From the NCBI GenBank assembly GCA_045660295.1, contig JAZRDN010000043.1, positions 1 through 64,000 on the forward strand: a DNA stretch of 64,000 nt, in the 5' to 3' direction. A model generated the notes under the pieces. It worked only from the letters and a program-made list of their open reading frames with translations, searched no databases and had not been told where the DNA came from. How positions within the stretch are numbered: position 1 is the stretch's first letter; every line of letters starts with the position of its first letter. Source of the DNA: RGIG8775 sp045660295 (lineage in GTDB: Bacteria > Bacillota > Clostridia > Oscillospirales > CAG-272). This document shows, in pieces, positions 1 through 7,619 of the stretch. A program made the position numbers and the translations under genes.

Positions 1-717
1 ACTCACGCAGTTGAGGCATACGTTGCAATGCTTGCAACCGACTACACCGACGGACTTGCGCTTCAGGCACTTAAGAACATCTTCAAGTATCTGCCCAGAG
101 CATACGAGAACGGTCAAACCGACGTTGAAGCAAGAGAGAAGATGGCTAACGCCGCTACAATGGCAGGTATGGCATTCGCTAACGCATTCCTTGGTATCTG
201 TCACTCTATGGCACACAAGCTCGGTGCATTCCACCATCTCCCCCACGGCGTTGCAAACGCGCTTATGATTGAAGAGGTAATCCGCTTCAACGCAAGTGAA
301 GCTCCCGTTAAGATGGGTACATTCTCGCAGTACGATCATCCTCACACTCTCGCGAGATACGCAGAGATCGCGGATTATCTTGGACTCGGCGGCAAGAGCG
401 ACGAGGAGAAGCTTGAGAATCTTATCAAGGCTATTAACGAGCTCAAGGAAAAGGTTGGTATCAAGGCTACCATCAAGGACTACGGCGTTGACGAGAACGA
501 CTTCCTTAACCGTCTTGACGACATGGTAGAGCAGGCGTTCGACGACCAGTGCACCGGTGCTAACCCCCGTTATCCTCTTATGAGCGAGCTTAAGCAAATG
601 TATCTCAACGCATACTACGGCAATCACTTCGTTGAGCCCGAGATGCCTGCAACAAATCTCGACGTTGCAACACCCGACAGTGTAAAAGTTCCCTATCGCA
701 AGGGTAAAAAGGCGTAA
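1..717 (+). CDS. adhE: Bifunctional acetaldehyde-CoA/alcohol dehydrogenase AdhE, C-terminal part (5' end outside window)
   Basis: The open frame begins at base 1, so only the last 238 or so residues of the iron-dependent alcohol dehydrogenase domain are present. Visible family hallmarks are the HSMAHKLGAFHHLPHG segment carrying two of the metal-binding histidines, and the C-terminal FDDQCTGANPRYPLMSELKQ stretch typical of AdhE rather than a stand-alone alcohol dehydrogenase. AdhE reduces acetyl-CoA to ethanol via acetaldehyde with NADH, in cytosolic spirosomes. The protein ends in a short Lys-rich tail. It is followed 19 bp later, with a clear AGGAGG, by a kinase gene and then the hydrogenase genes. 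In Ruminococcus albus the adhE homologue (aad) is cotranscribed with such genes. An internal ATG at 28 is not the start. Confidence 0.93.
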   Translation, partial: THAVEAYVAMLATDYTDGLALQALKNIFKYLPRAYENGQTDVEAREKMANAATMAGMAFANAFLGICHSMAHKLGAFHHLPHGVANALMIEEVIRFNASEAPVKMGTFSQYDHPHTLARYAEIADYLGLGGKSDEEKLENLIKAINELKEKVGIKATIKDYGVDENDFLNRLDDMVEQAFDDQCTGANPRYPLMSELKQMYLNAYYGNHFVEPEMPATNLDVATPDSVKVPYRKGKKA

Positions 718-736
718 ATTTTAGGAGGATATTATT

Positions 737-1486
737 ATGAATCTTGATAGAGTAATTGCAGTAAGAAATAACAAGACCATCTACCGTGACGGTGACAGAT
801 GTATTAAGGTATTTAACGCAGAATATTCCAAGGCAGACGTCCTCAACGAGGCGTTGAATCAGGCAAGAATCGAGGAAACCGGACTTAACATTCCTAAGGT
901 TCTTGAGGTAACTATGATAGACGGCAAATGGGCAATCGTTTCCGAGTTTATCAAGGGTAAGACGCTTGCACAGCTTATCGAAGAGGATTCCGAGAAGAAG
1001 GAAGAATATATCAACCTTCTCGTTGACCTCCAGATGAGCGTACACTCAAAGACCTGCCCGCTTCTCAACAAGCTTAAGGATAAGATGAGCCGCAAGATTG
1101 CCGAGACCGAGCTTGACGCCACCACGCGTTACGATCTTCACACCCGTCTTGAGGGTATGCCCAAGCACAATAAGGTATGCCACGGAGATTTCAACCCCTC
1201 CAACATTGTTATCACAGAGGACGGCACGCCCTATATTCTCGACTGGTCTCACGCAACTCAGGGCAACGCTTCGGCAGACGTTGCGCGCACTTATCTTCTG
1301 TTCTGGCTTAACGGAGATATCGCCGGTGCAGAGCTTTATCTCGAAACCTTCTGCAAGAAGAGTGATACCGCAAAGCAGTATGTTCAAAAGTGGATGCCTA
1401 TCGTAGCCGCTTCTCAGTCGGTTAAGGGAAATGAGAAGGAGCGCGAGTTCCTTATGACCTGGGTGGGCGTTGTAGATTATCAGTAA
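737..1486 (+). CDS. APH/choline-kinase-fold phosphotransferase
   Basis: A 249-residue kinase-like protein. The Brenner motif HGDFNPSN near residue 151 supplies the catalytic Asp and the Mg-binding Asn, and ILDWSHA about 20 residues later supplies the metal-binding Asp. An N-terminal lobe with a probable ATP-binding Lys (RCIKVF) and a hinge-like WAIVSEFIKGKTL are also visible. The start is set by AGGAGG at 723-728. The gene lies between adhE and the hydrogen-sensing cluster. The equivalent R. albus unit includes a gene annotated as a serine/threonine kinase, so this is the likely counterpart, possibly acting opposite the phosphatase at 3759. The substrate is unknown; a small-molecule kinase role cannot be excluded. 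Confidence 0.8.
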   Translation: MNLDRVIAVRNNKTIYRDGDRCIKVFNAEYSKADVLNEALNQARIEETGLNIPKVLEVTMIDGKWAIVSEFIKGKTLAQLIEEDSEKKEEYINLLVDLQMSVHSKTCPLLNKLKDKMSRKIAETELDATTRYDLHTRLEGMPKHNKVCHGDFNPSNIVITEDGTPYILDWSHATQGNASADVARTYLLFWLNGDIAGAELYLETFCKKSDTAKQYVQKWMPIVAASQSVKGNEKEREFLMTWVGVVDYQ

Positions 1487-1504
1487 TCGAAGATTGAGTT
1501 CCAC

Positions 1505-1535
1505 GATTGATGCGAGGAGATTCCTCGCATCAATC
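1505..1535 (+). promoter_or_regulatory. Perfect 14-bp intergenic hairpin
   Basis: GATTGATGCGAGGA pairs perfectly with TCCTCGCATCAATC around a 3-base centre. There is no immediate T-run, so it is not a standard intrinsic terminator. It sits in the only sizeable gap (85 bp) of the operon. A role in mRNA processing or partial attenuation between kinase and hydrogenase genes is inferred. Confidence 0.6.
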
Positions 1536-1570
1536 AAGAAATTTTAATGAATATTGTGAGGTAAAATATT

Positions 1571-1813
1571 ATGCTTAAAATTACAGTTTGTATCGGAAGC
1601 TCCTGCCACATCAAGGGTTCTCGTCAGGTAGTAGAGCAGCTTCAGTATTTGATTGCCGAGTCGGGTCTTGGTGATAAGGTAGAGCTTGGCGGTACCTTCT
1701 GCATGGGCAAGTGCCAGCAGGGCGTATGCGTAACGGTAAATGACTCCTTCCATTCGGTTACTCCCGAAAACGTAGGAGAGTTCTTCGCTCGCGAAGTTTT
1801 GGCAAAGGTATAA
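1571..1813 (+). CDS. Miniature thioredoxin-like [2Fe-2S] ferredoxin protein
   Basis: An 80-residue protein with the NuoE/HydC-type [2Fe-2S] signature: C-x4-C (CIGSSC) near the N terminus and C-x3-C (CMGKC) about 35 residues later, within a thioredoxin-like fold of minimal length. Such domains pass single electrons between NAD(P)H dehydrogenases, ferredoxins and hydrogenases. It lies 4 bp before a paralogue and just upstream of the HydS-type sensor, suggesting it delivers electrons to or from HydS. SD-like AGGT precedes the ATG. No N-terminal helical region as in full NuoE is present, so it is a stripped-down version. Confidence 0.85.
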   Translation: MLKITVCIGSSCHIKGSRQVVEQLQYLIAESGLGDKVELGGTFCMGKCQQGVCVTVNDSFHSVTPENVGEFFAREVLAKV

Positions 1814-1817
1814 GATT

Positions 1818-2081
1818 ATGTTGTTCGTTCAGGTTTGTGTTGGCTCGTCTTGCCACCTCAAGGGCTCTCAGGATATCGTGGAGCTTTTTGAGCGCGCCGT
1901 GGAGGAACATCATATTGACGATGAGGTGGTGCTTTCCGGTAGCTTTTGCATCGGAAAGTGCAATCGCGTCGGAGTTACCGTTCAGGTGAATGATGATATT
2001 CACGTCGGTGTTACAAGAGAGAATTTCAGAGAATTCTTTAAGGAAAATATACTCGACGTAATTGAAAACGAAAGGAAGTGA
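1818..2081 (+). CDS. Second miniature thioredoxin-like [2Fe-2S] ferredoxin protein
   Basis: An 87-residue paralogue of the preceding gene, with CVGSSC and CIGKC as the four cluster ligands and a slightly longer acidic/basic C-terminal tail. Its stop overlaps the region of the hydS start, indicating translational coupling. Two consecutive copies suggest a two-protein relay or heterodimer feeding the sensory hydrogenase. The function is inferred from family and context only. Confidence 0.85.
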   Translation: MLFVQVCVGSSCHLKGSQDIVELFERAVEEHHIDDEVVLSGSFCIGKCNRVGVTVQVNDDIHVGVTRENFREFFKENILDVIENERK

Positions 2082-2086
2082 CGGAT

Positions 2087-3766
2087 ATGGCAAATTGCTT
2101 GACACTTAAAAAATCAAACTGCAAAAACTGCTATAAATGTATCCGTCACTGTCCCGTAAAGGCAATTCGCTTTTCCGGAAATCAAGCACATATTATTGGC
2201 AATGAGTGCATTTTGTGCGGTCATTGTTTTGTTGTTTGTCCTCAAAATGCCAAGGAGATCGTTGACGGCACCGAAAAGGCGAGAGTTTTGCTTCAAAGCG
2301 GAGATCCCGTCGTTGTCAGCCTTGCGCCTTCGTTTATTGCTAACTACGACGGCGTTGGAATAGAGTCAATGCGCCGAGCGCTTAAAAAGCTTGGTTTTGC
2401 AGAGGTTGAGGAAACGGCTGTTGGTGCAACAATCGTTAAGAACGAATACGAGCGTATGCACCGCGAGGAAGAAAGAGATATTATTATCACCTCATGCTGC
2501 CATTCGGTCAATCTGCTTATTCAAAAATGTTTCCCCTCGTCGCTTGAATATCTTGCGGACGTGATGTCGCCGATGCAGGCGCATTGCGCTGATATCAAGA
2601 GAAGGATACCGGGCGCCAAGACCGTATTTATCGGCCCTTGTGTTGCAAAGAAGGATGAGGCTGAATACTATGAGGGCATCGTCGACGCCGTCCTTACATT
2701 TGAGGAGCTTACCAATTGGCTGAAATCAGAGAAAATTGAGCTTGAAAGGGAAGTAGATAACACTCCCGAGAGCCGCGCCCGCTTCTTCCCGACAACGGGC
2801 GGTGTACTTAAGACAATGGCGCAAAACGCGCCCGGCTATACGTATCTCGCGCTTGACGGCGTTGAGAACTGTATCGCTGCGCTGAAGGATATCGAAAGCG
2901 GAAAGATTCATAAATGCTTTATTGAAATGTCTGCTTGTGTTGGAAGCTGTATCGGCGGACCCGTTATGGAAAAGTATCACAGTACCTCTCCTATCAAGGA
3001 CTTTATTACAATCGCCGATTATGCCGGTGAGCGCGATTTCGACGTGGCACAACCTGCTCCCGTATCACTTAAAAAGCACTTTACGATGATTGAGCGCAAG
3101 CTCGCAGTGCCTTCTGAAAATGAAATTATGACGGTTCTTCGTCAGATGGGTAAATTCAAGCCCTCCGACGAGCTGAACTGCGGCTCCTGCGGATACAACT
3201 CCTGCCGCGACAAAGCGATTGCCATTATTCAGGGCAAGGCTGAAAGCTCTATGTGTCTCCCGTTCCTCAAGGATAAGGCAGAGAGCTTCTCGGATACCAT
3301 CGTAAAGAACACGCCTAACGGTCTTATCGTTCTGAATGAAAATCTCGAGGTACAGCAGATCAACAATGCGGCTCGTAAGATTATGAATATCCGCGCGGCT
3401 TCCGACGTGCTTGGTGAGCCTGTTGTTCGTATACTCGATCCCACCATATTCGTTCAGGTCAGAAACAACGGCAGAACTGTACGTGATCAGCGCACTTATC
3501 TCGCCGAGTACAAGAAATACGTTGAACAGACCGTTGTTTACGATCCCGATTCCCGTATGCTGATCGGCATTATGCGTGATATTACCGACGAAGAAGCAGA
3601 CAGAGAAAAGAAAGCAAGGATCAATAAGCAGACTGTAGAGGTTGCTGATACCGTCGTTGAGAAACAGATGAGGATCGTTCAGGAGATCGCATCTCTGCTC
3701 GGTGAAACCGCAGCCGAGACAAAAATCGCCTTGACTAAGTTAAAGGAGTCTATCGGCGATGAATGA
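2087..3766 (+). CDS. hydS: HydS-type sensory [FeFe]-hydrogenase with PAS domain
   Basis: 559 residues from the ATG at 2087, preceded at 8-9 bp by GGAAG. A GTG at 2078 is an alternative start, but its spacing to the SD is too short. Order of parts: two [4Fe-4S] ferredoxin motifs (CKNCYKCIRHCP, CILCGHCFVVCP); an H-cluster domain with TSCCH at about 135-139, GPCVAKKDE, and SACVGSCIGG; an extra four-Cys Fe-S domain (CGSCGYNSC...MC) near 365-390; and a PAS domain near 400-500 with a short coiled tail. Catalytic hydrogenases carry Pro after TSCC and Gly in MACxxGC; here these are His and Ser, which fits a low-activity H2 or redox sensor. It overlaps the downstream phosphatase gene by 8 bp, its probable output partner. 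Confidence 0.9.
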   Translation: MANCLTLKKSNCKNCYKCIRHCPVKAIRFSGNQAHIIGNECILCGHCFVVCPQNAKEIVDGTEKARVLLQSGDPVVVSLAPSFIANYDGVGIESMRRALKKLGFAEVEETAVGATIVKNEYERMHREEERDIIITSCCHSVNLLIQKCFPSSLEYLADVMSPMQAHCADIKRRIPGAKTVFIGPCVAKKDEAEYYEGIVDAVLTFEELTNWLKSEKIELEREVDNTPESRARFFPTTGGVLKTMAQNAPGYTYLALDGVENCIAALKDIESGKIHKCFIEMSACVGSCIGGPVMEKYHSTSPIKDFITIADYAGERDFDVAQPAPVSLKKHFTMIERKLAVPSENEIMTVLRQMGKFKPSDELNCGSCGYNSCRDKAIAIIQGKAESSMCLPFLKDKAESFSDTIVKNTPNGLIVLNENLEVQQINNAARKIMNIRAASDVLGEPVVRILDPTIFVQVRNNGRTVRDQRTYLAEYKKYVEQTVVYDPDSRMLIGIMRDITDEEADREKKARINKQTVEVADTVVEKQMRIVQEIASLLGETAAETKIALTKLKESIGDE

Positions 3767-4931
3767 TTTGTGTGCAGATATCGGATATAAAAGCATCAAT
3801 CACGTTGGCGAGGAGCTTTGCGGCGACCACGTGGACGTGGTCGAGGAAAACGAAAATTCCACCGTTATCGTGCTTGCAGACGGTCTTGGCTCGGGTGTTA
3901 AGGCAAGCATCCTTTCCACGCTCACGTCCAAAATTATATCCACGATGATGGCGGCAGGGCTTCCCGTTGAGGAATGCGTGTCCACCATCGCGGGGGCGCT
4001 CCCCGTGTGCTCGGTGCGCGGCGTTGCATATTCCACGTTTACGATTATTCATCTTTTGGATAACGAAATAGCCGAGATCATTCAGTACGATAATCCCCAC
4101 GTGATCGTTATCAGAAATTACGAGCAGTACGATTATCCTAAAACTGAAATGAACATCGGCGGCAAAAAAATATATAAGTCCACCATTAAACTGCAAGAGA
4201 ACGACGTGTTTATTGCTATGAGCGACGGATGTCCTCACGCCGGTATGGGTGGCAAATACAACTTTGGTTGGAAGCGCGATGACATTGCGAGTTATATGCA
4301 GGCGCTCGTGGCGGGTGGCTATACGGCGAAAAACCTTTCCACGATGCTTGTTGACGAATGCGAAAAGCTTTACGATCATAAGCCCGGCGATGATCCAACC
4401 GCTTGCGTCGTAAAGGTTCGCAAGAGAGAGCCTATGAATATTCTGTTTGGCCCACCTTCAAACCGCGATGACGCCAACCGTATGATGTCTCTCTTCTTCT
4501 CAAAGGAAGGGAAGCATATCATTTGCGGCGGTACGACCTCGTCGATTGCGGCGAAATATCTCGGCAAGCCCGTTCAGGCGAGCCTTAATTTTGAGCGCAG
4601 CGACGTGCCCCCGATTGCGCATATCGAGGGCGTTGACCTGGTGACCGAGGGCGTTATTACAATGAACAGGGTCATAGAATACGCAAAGGATTATCTCGGA
4701 GAGAACGAGCTCTACGAGGATTGGAATTTCAAGAAAGACGGTGCGTCGCTTATCAGCCGACTTTTGTTTGAAGAAGCAACGGATATCAACTTCTACGTGG
4801 GCAGAGCGGTAAACCCCGCCCATCAGAACCCCGATCTTCCGATAAACTTCAATATCAAGATGAATCTTGTTAGCGAGCTTTCAACTTGTCTCAAAAAGAT
4901 GGGCAAACGCATCAAGGTCAGCTATTTCTAA
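3759..4931 (+). CDS. SpoIIE/PP2C-family serine/threonine phosphatase
   Basis: 390 residues. The N-terminal 220 or so residues form a PP2C/SpoIIE domain: VLADGLGSGVKAS carries the metal-binding Asp, AMSDG the second Asp, and HKPGDDPT the third cluster of acidic residues. The C-terminal 160 residues (from about MNILFGPPSNRDD) have no catalytic motif I recognise and may be a sensory or partner domain. AAAGGAG precedes the ATG, and the gene overlaps hydS by 8 bp, so the two are co-translated. It probably converts the HydS redox state into dephosphorylation of an unknown target, opposing the kinase at 737. Confidence 0.88.
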   Translation: MNDLCADIGYKSINHVGEELCGDHVDVVEENENSTVIVLADGLGSGVKASILSTLTSKIISTMMAAGLPVEECVSTIAGALPVCSVRGVAYSTFTIIHLLDNEIAEIIQYDNPHVIVIRNYEQYDYPKTEMNIGGKKIYKSTIKLQENDVFIAMSDGCPHAGMGGKYNFGWKRDDIASYMQALVAGGYTAKNLSTMLVDECEKLYDHKPGDDPTACVVKVRKREPMNILFGPPSNRDDANRMMSLFFSKEGKHIICGGTTSSIAAKYLGKPVQASLNFERSDVPPIAHIEGVDLVTEGVITMNRVIEYAKDYLGENELYEDWNFKKDGASLISRLLFEEATDINFYVGRAVNPAHQNPDLPINFNIKMNLVSELSTCLKKMGKRIKVSYF

Positions 4932-4942
4932 GGAGGTGTAAA

Positions 4943-6373
4943 ATGCGTAAATTTGATACAAAGGTACAGCATTTGAAATATAAGGTTCTGCGCGAGGTTG
5001 CTCGTCTTGCGTGGGAGGATAAGCTTCTTGAGAATATTATGGATATTCCCAAAAAGCTCGTTCCCGGAAATGAGCCGACGATGCGTTGTTGCGTCTATAA
5101 AGAAAGAGCCATACTCGGAGAGCGAGTTAAGGTTGCTATGGGTGGCGACAAGAACAATCCCAACGTGATAGAGGTAATCGAGATTGCTTGCGATGAGTGT
5201 CCCGTTGGAGGCTTTGAGGTTACAAACGCTTGCCGCGGATGCCTTGCGCACCGTTGTGAGGACGTTTGCAAGTTCGGTGCAATCTCCTTCGACCAGAATC
5301 ACGTAGCACATATTGATAAATCCAAGTGCAAGGAGTGCGGTGCGTGCGCAAAAGTTTGCCCCTATACGGCAATTGTCAGCCGTAAGCGCCCATGCCAGAA
5401 CGCCTGCAAGGTTAAGGCAATCTCTATGAATGAGCAGAAGGCGGCTAAAATTAACAACTCCAAGTGCATACAGTGCGGAGCTTGTGTATATCAATGTCCC
5501 TTCGGCGCGATTATGGATAAATCCTATATGGTCAACGCCATTGATATTCTCAAAAAGAGCGAACGCAATACGCGCGGCGGTAACTATAAGGTTTACGCTG
5601 TCGTTGCACCCTCTATTTCGAGCCAGTTCTCATACGCTAAGCTGGGTCAGGTAATCACGGGTCTTAAAAAGCTTGGATTCCACGACGTTATCGAGGCGGC
5701 TCTTGGCGCGGATATGGTTGCTATGGCAGAAGCAAGAGAGCTTTCCGAAAAAGGACTTCTTACAAGCTCCTGCTGCCCCGCATTCGTTCAGTATATAAAA
5801 TCAACCTTCCCCAATCTTGTGGAGTATATTTCGCATAATATGTCGCCTATGGCGGTGCTTGCGAAATATATCAAGGAAACAACGCCAAACGCCAAGGTTA
5901 TCTTCATAGGTCCCTGTACGGCAAAGAAAGCCGAAGCACAGCTTGAGACGGTCAAGCCCTACGTTGATACCGTGCTGACCTTTGAGGAGCTTCAGGCACT
6001 CTTTGACAGCCGTGACCTCGACCTTGCGTCGCTTGAAGAAGGCGTTCTTGATAACGCTTCCTATTTCGGCAGAATCTTTGCAAGAAGCGGCGGTCTTACC
6101 GATGCGGCAGCTCAGGCGATGAAGGAGCAGAATATCGATTTTGAGATCAAGCCCGTAGTTTGTGACGGTATTGAGGCGTGCCGTATGGCGCTTCTCAAGC
6201 TGAGCAAAGGCGCGCTTGACGGCAACTTTATCGAAGGTATGGCTTGTGTCGGCGGCTGTAACGGCGGCGCAGGATGCCTCACCCATGGCGAAAAGAATAA
6301 AGCCGAGGTCGATAAATACGGCCGTGAAGCGCTTGAAAAGACTATCGGAGACGCTGTTTCGCTTTTGAAATAG
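4943..6373 (+). CDS. hydA2: [FeFe]-hydrogenase, ferredoxin-dependent (HydA2-like)
   Basis: 476 residues from the ATG preceded by AGGAGG; an upstream in-frame start would lie inside the phosphatase gene. The N terminus carries several Cys clusters for Fe-S centres (CDECP, CRGCLAHRCEDVC, CKECGACAKVCP, CIQCGACVYQCP). The H-cluster domain has TSSCCP at 274-279, GPCTAKK at 323-329 and MACVGGC at 433-439, giving the four expected Cys ligands. This is the monomeric group-B-like form. It reduces protons with reduced ferredoxin or takes up H2. The extra Ser in TSSCCP and GGAG in place of GGG after the last Cys are subfamily features. It is the last gene of the hydrogen-sensing unit. Confidence 0.93.
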   Translation: MRKFDTKVQHLKYKVLREVARLAWEDKLLENIMDIPKKLVPGNEPTMRCCVYKERAILGERVKVAMGGDKNNPNVIEVIEIACDECPVGGFEVTNACRGCLAHRCEDVCKFGAISFDQNHVAHIDKSKCKECGACAKVCPYTAIVSRKRPCQNACKVKAISMNEQKAAKINNSKCIQCGACVYQCPFGAIMDKSYMVNAIDILKKSERNTRGGNYKVYAVVAPSISSQFSYAKLGQVITGLKKLGFHDVIEAALGADMVAMAEARELSEKGLLTSSCCPAFVQYIKSTFPNLVEYISHNMSPMAVLAKYIKETTPNAKVIFIGPCTAKKAEAQLETVKPYVDTVLTFEELQALFDSRDLDLASLEEGVLDNASYFGRIFARSGGLTDAAAQAMKEQNIDFEIKPVVCDGIEACRMALLKLSKGALDGNFIEGMACVGGCNGGAGCLTHGEKNKAEVDKYGREALEKTIGDAVSLLK

Positions 6374-6399
6374 GAGATTCTATATCGGCGGGTTACGGA

Positions 6400-6600
6400 T
6401 CATCGAACAGTCCGCGGCGTAGGTGTAGCTTTGGTATTCTCATCGTCGGTGATAAATTCAATCTTTATTGACGTCCACTTGTCGCTGATATCTTCTGCTA
6501 TTACCGTTGAGGAAATCATCAGATTTCTTGCTCCGTCGGCATACAGAAGAGCTTCGCCGGAGTTTGAGTTCATCTGATGTGTTAAGGTGTAAGTTTTTAG
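6400..6600 (-). pseudogene. Possible coding remnant, unidentified
   Basis: The 6374-6613 gap contains a minus-strand open frame of about 65 plausible residues (including EALLYADGARNLMISSTVI) with no start codon and SD, ending at a stop after TPRTVR. It looks like the C-terminal scrap of a larger protein. I cannot name the family, and it could be chance. Confidence 0.25.
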
Positions 6601-6613
6601 AGCATTGAAAAGT

Positions 6614-6643
6614 AGGAGCTGAGTTTTTAACTCAGCTCCTTTT
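6614..6643. terminator. Bidirectional intrinsic terminator
   Basis: AGGAGCTGAG pairs with CTCAGCTCCT around TTTTTAA and is followed by TTTT on the plus strand. It lies between the convergent remnant/hydA2 side and the HAD gene, serving both. Confidence 0.8.
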
Positions 6644-6644
6644 G

Positions 6645-7463
6645 TCACAGTATGTTTTCCAAAATATATTTTATAATATGCTCCTTGTTACTGCATATTA
6701 CCTTTGCCGCCTTTTCCTTAAGAACATCGGCGGCGTTGGAAACGGCGAGCGGAAGTCCCGCCGCCTCAAGAAGCGCTATGTCGTTGCGGCTATCGCCTAC
6801 TCCGATTATCTCGTCCTTGGATATTCCCAGCTTTTTTGCCAGTCGGCGCACACCGTCGCCCTTGGATGCGCCGACGGCTATTATCTCTATGTTGAAGTCG
6901 GCTGACGACGTGACGACCAGACCGCCCAACGCGTTCAGCCTTTTTACGCACTCGTCAAGCTCGGCTTGCTTTCTGAAAAACACAGATATCATCTCGGCTT
7001 CAATGCCGCTTTTGCAAAACGCGTCCAGATCTTCACATTTGTGACACCATTTGTGATAGTGTTCGTAGTAGTATATGTTAAGGTTATAGTATGACGCTCG
7101 CTCCCACGTGTCCTTTTCCTTGTCTATATATCCAAAATTTCTGTGGTGGAGAGTGTGGTGCACCTCGTATTCGGACGTGATATCAATTATTTTCGATACA
7201 AGCTCAGGTGATATGCAGACCTCGTCACGCTCGCCCGTGGTAAGGTCGGTTATGACAGCACCGTTTGAGGAGATACAGTATTTGATATTATCGCACTCCC
7301 TTAACTCGGGAAGTATCTCGTGAAAACAGCGCCCCGAGGTAGGAACGACCAGCCCGCCGGTGCTTGCGTATTCGGCTATGGCGCGGAAATTTTCCTCGCT
7401 TACGGTGAATACGTCATATAAAAGCGTTCCGTCAAGGTCGCTGGCAATCATTTTATAGCTCAA
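6645..7463 (-). CDS. Cof-type HAD-IIB family phosphatase
   Basis: 272 residues, the usual length of Cof/YbjI-type sugar-phosphate or flavin-phosphate phosphatases. Motif I is SDLDGTLL with the nucleophilic Asp at residue 9, motif II is PTSGR, and the Mg-binding motif IV is GVGDSRND near residue 222. The C2-type cap domain lies between about residues 85 and 190. Cytosolic; the substrate cannot be deduced. It is a single gene, divergently transcribed from the NSS symporter. Confidence 0.9.
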   Translation of the reverse strand: MSYKMIASDLDGTLLYDVFTVSEENFRAIAEYASTGGLVVPTSGRCFHEILPELRECDNIKYCISSNGAVITDLTTGERDEVCISPELVSKIIDITSEYEVHHTLHHRNFGYIDKEKDTWERASYYNLNIYYYEHYHKWCHKCEDLDAFCKSGIEAEMISVFFRKQAELDECVKRLNALGGLVVTSSADFNIEIIAVGASKGDGVRRLAKKLGISKDEIIGVGDSRNDIALLEAAGLPLAVSNAADVLKEKAAKVICSNKEHIIKYILENIL

Positions 7464-7494
7464 TTTGAATTCCGCCTTTCATTTTCTAACGATA

Positions 7495-7523
7495 AGTATA
7501 TCATAATCAAGAAAAATTTTCAA
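7495..7523 (-). promoter_or_regulatory. Sigma-A promoter of the HAD gene
   Basis: Read on the minus strand: TTGAAA, 17-bp spacer, TATACT, ending about 30 bp before the ATG. Confidence 0.7.
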
Positions 7524-7560
7524 TACGTGCAAAAAATTTTGTCAAAATTTCACATTTTAC

Positions 7561-7589
7561 TTGTAAATTGTAAAAAAATGTGGTACAAT
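7561..7589 (+). promoter_or_regulatory. Sigma-A promoter of the NSS symporter gene
   Basis: TTGTAA, 17-bp spacer, TACAAT, with a TG one base before the -10 (extended -10). It lies 30 bp before the symporter ATG. Confidence 0.75.
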
Positions 7590-7619
7590 AATAGACAATT
7601 ATTGAAAAAGGAGACAACT

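Noticed and set aside
737..1486. Aminoglycoside resistance gene
   Set aside because: It shares the APH fold and Brenner motif, but genomic context in a fermentation/hydrogenase operon argues for an endogenous role.
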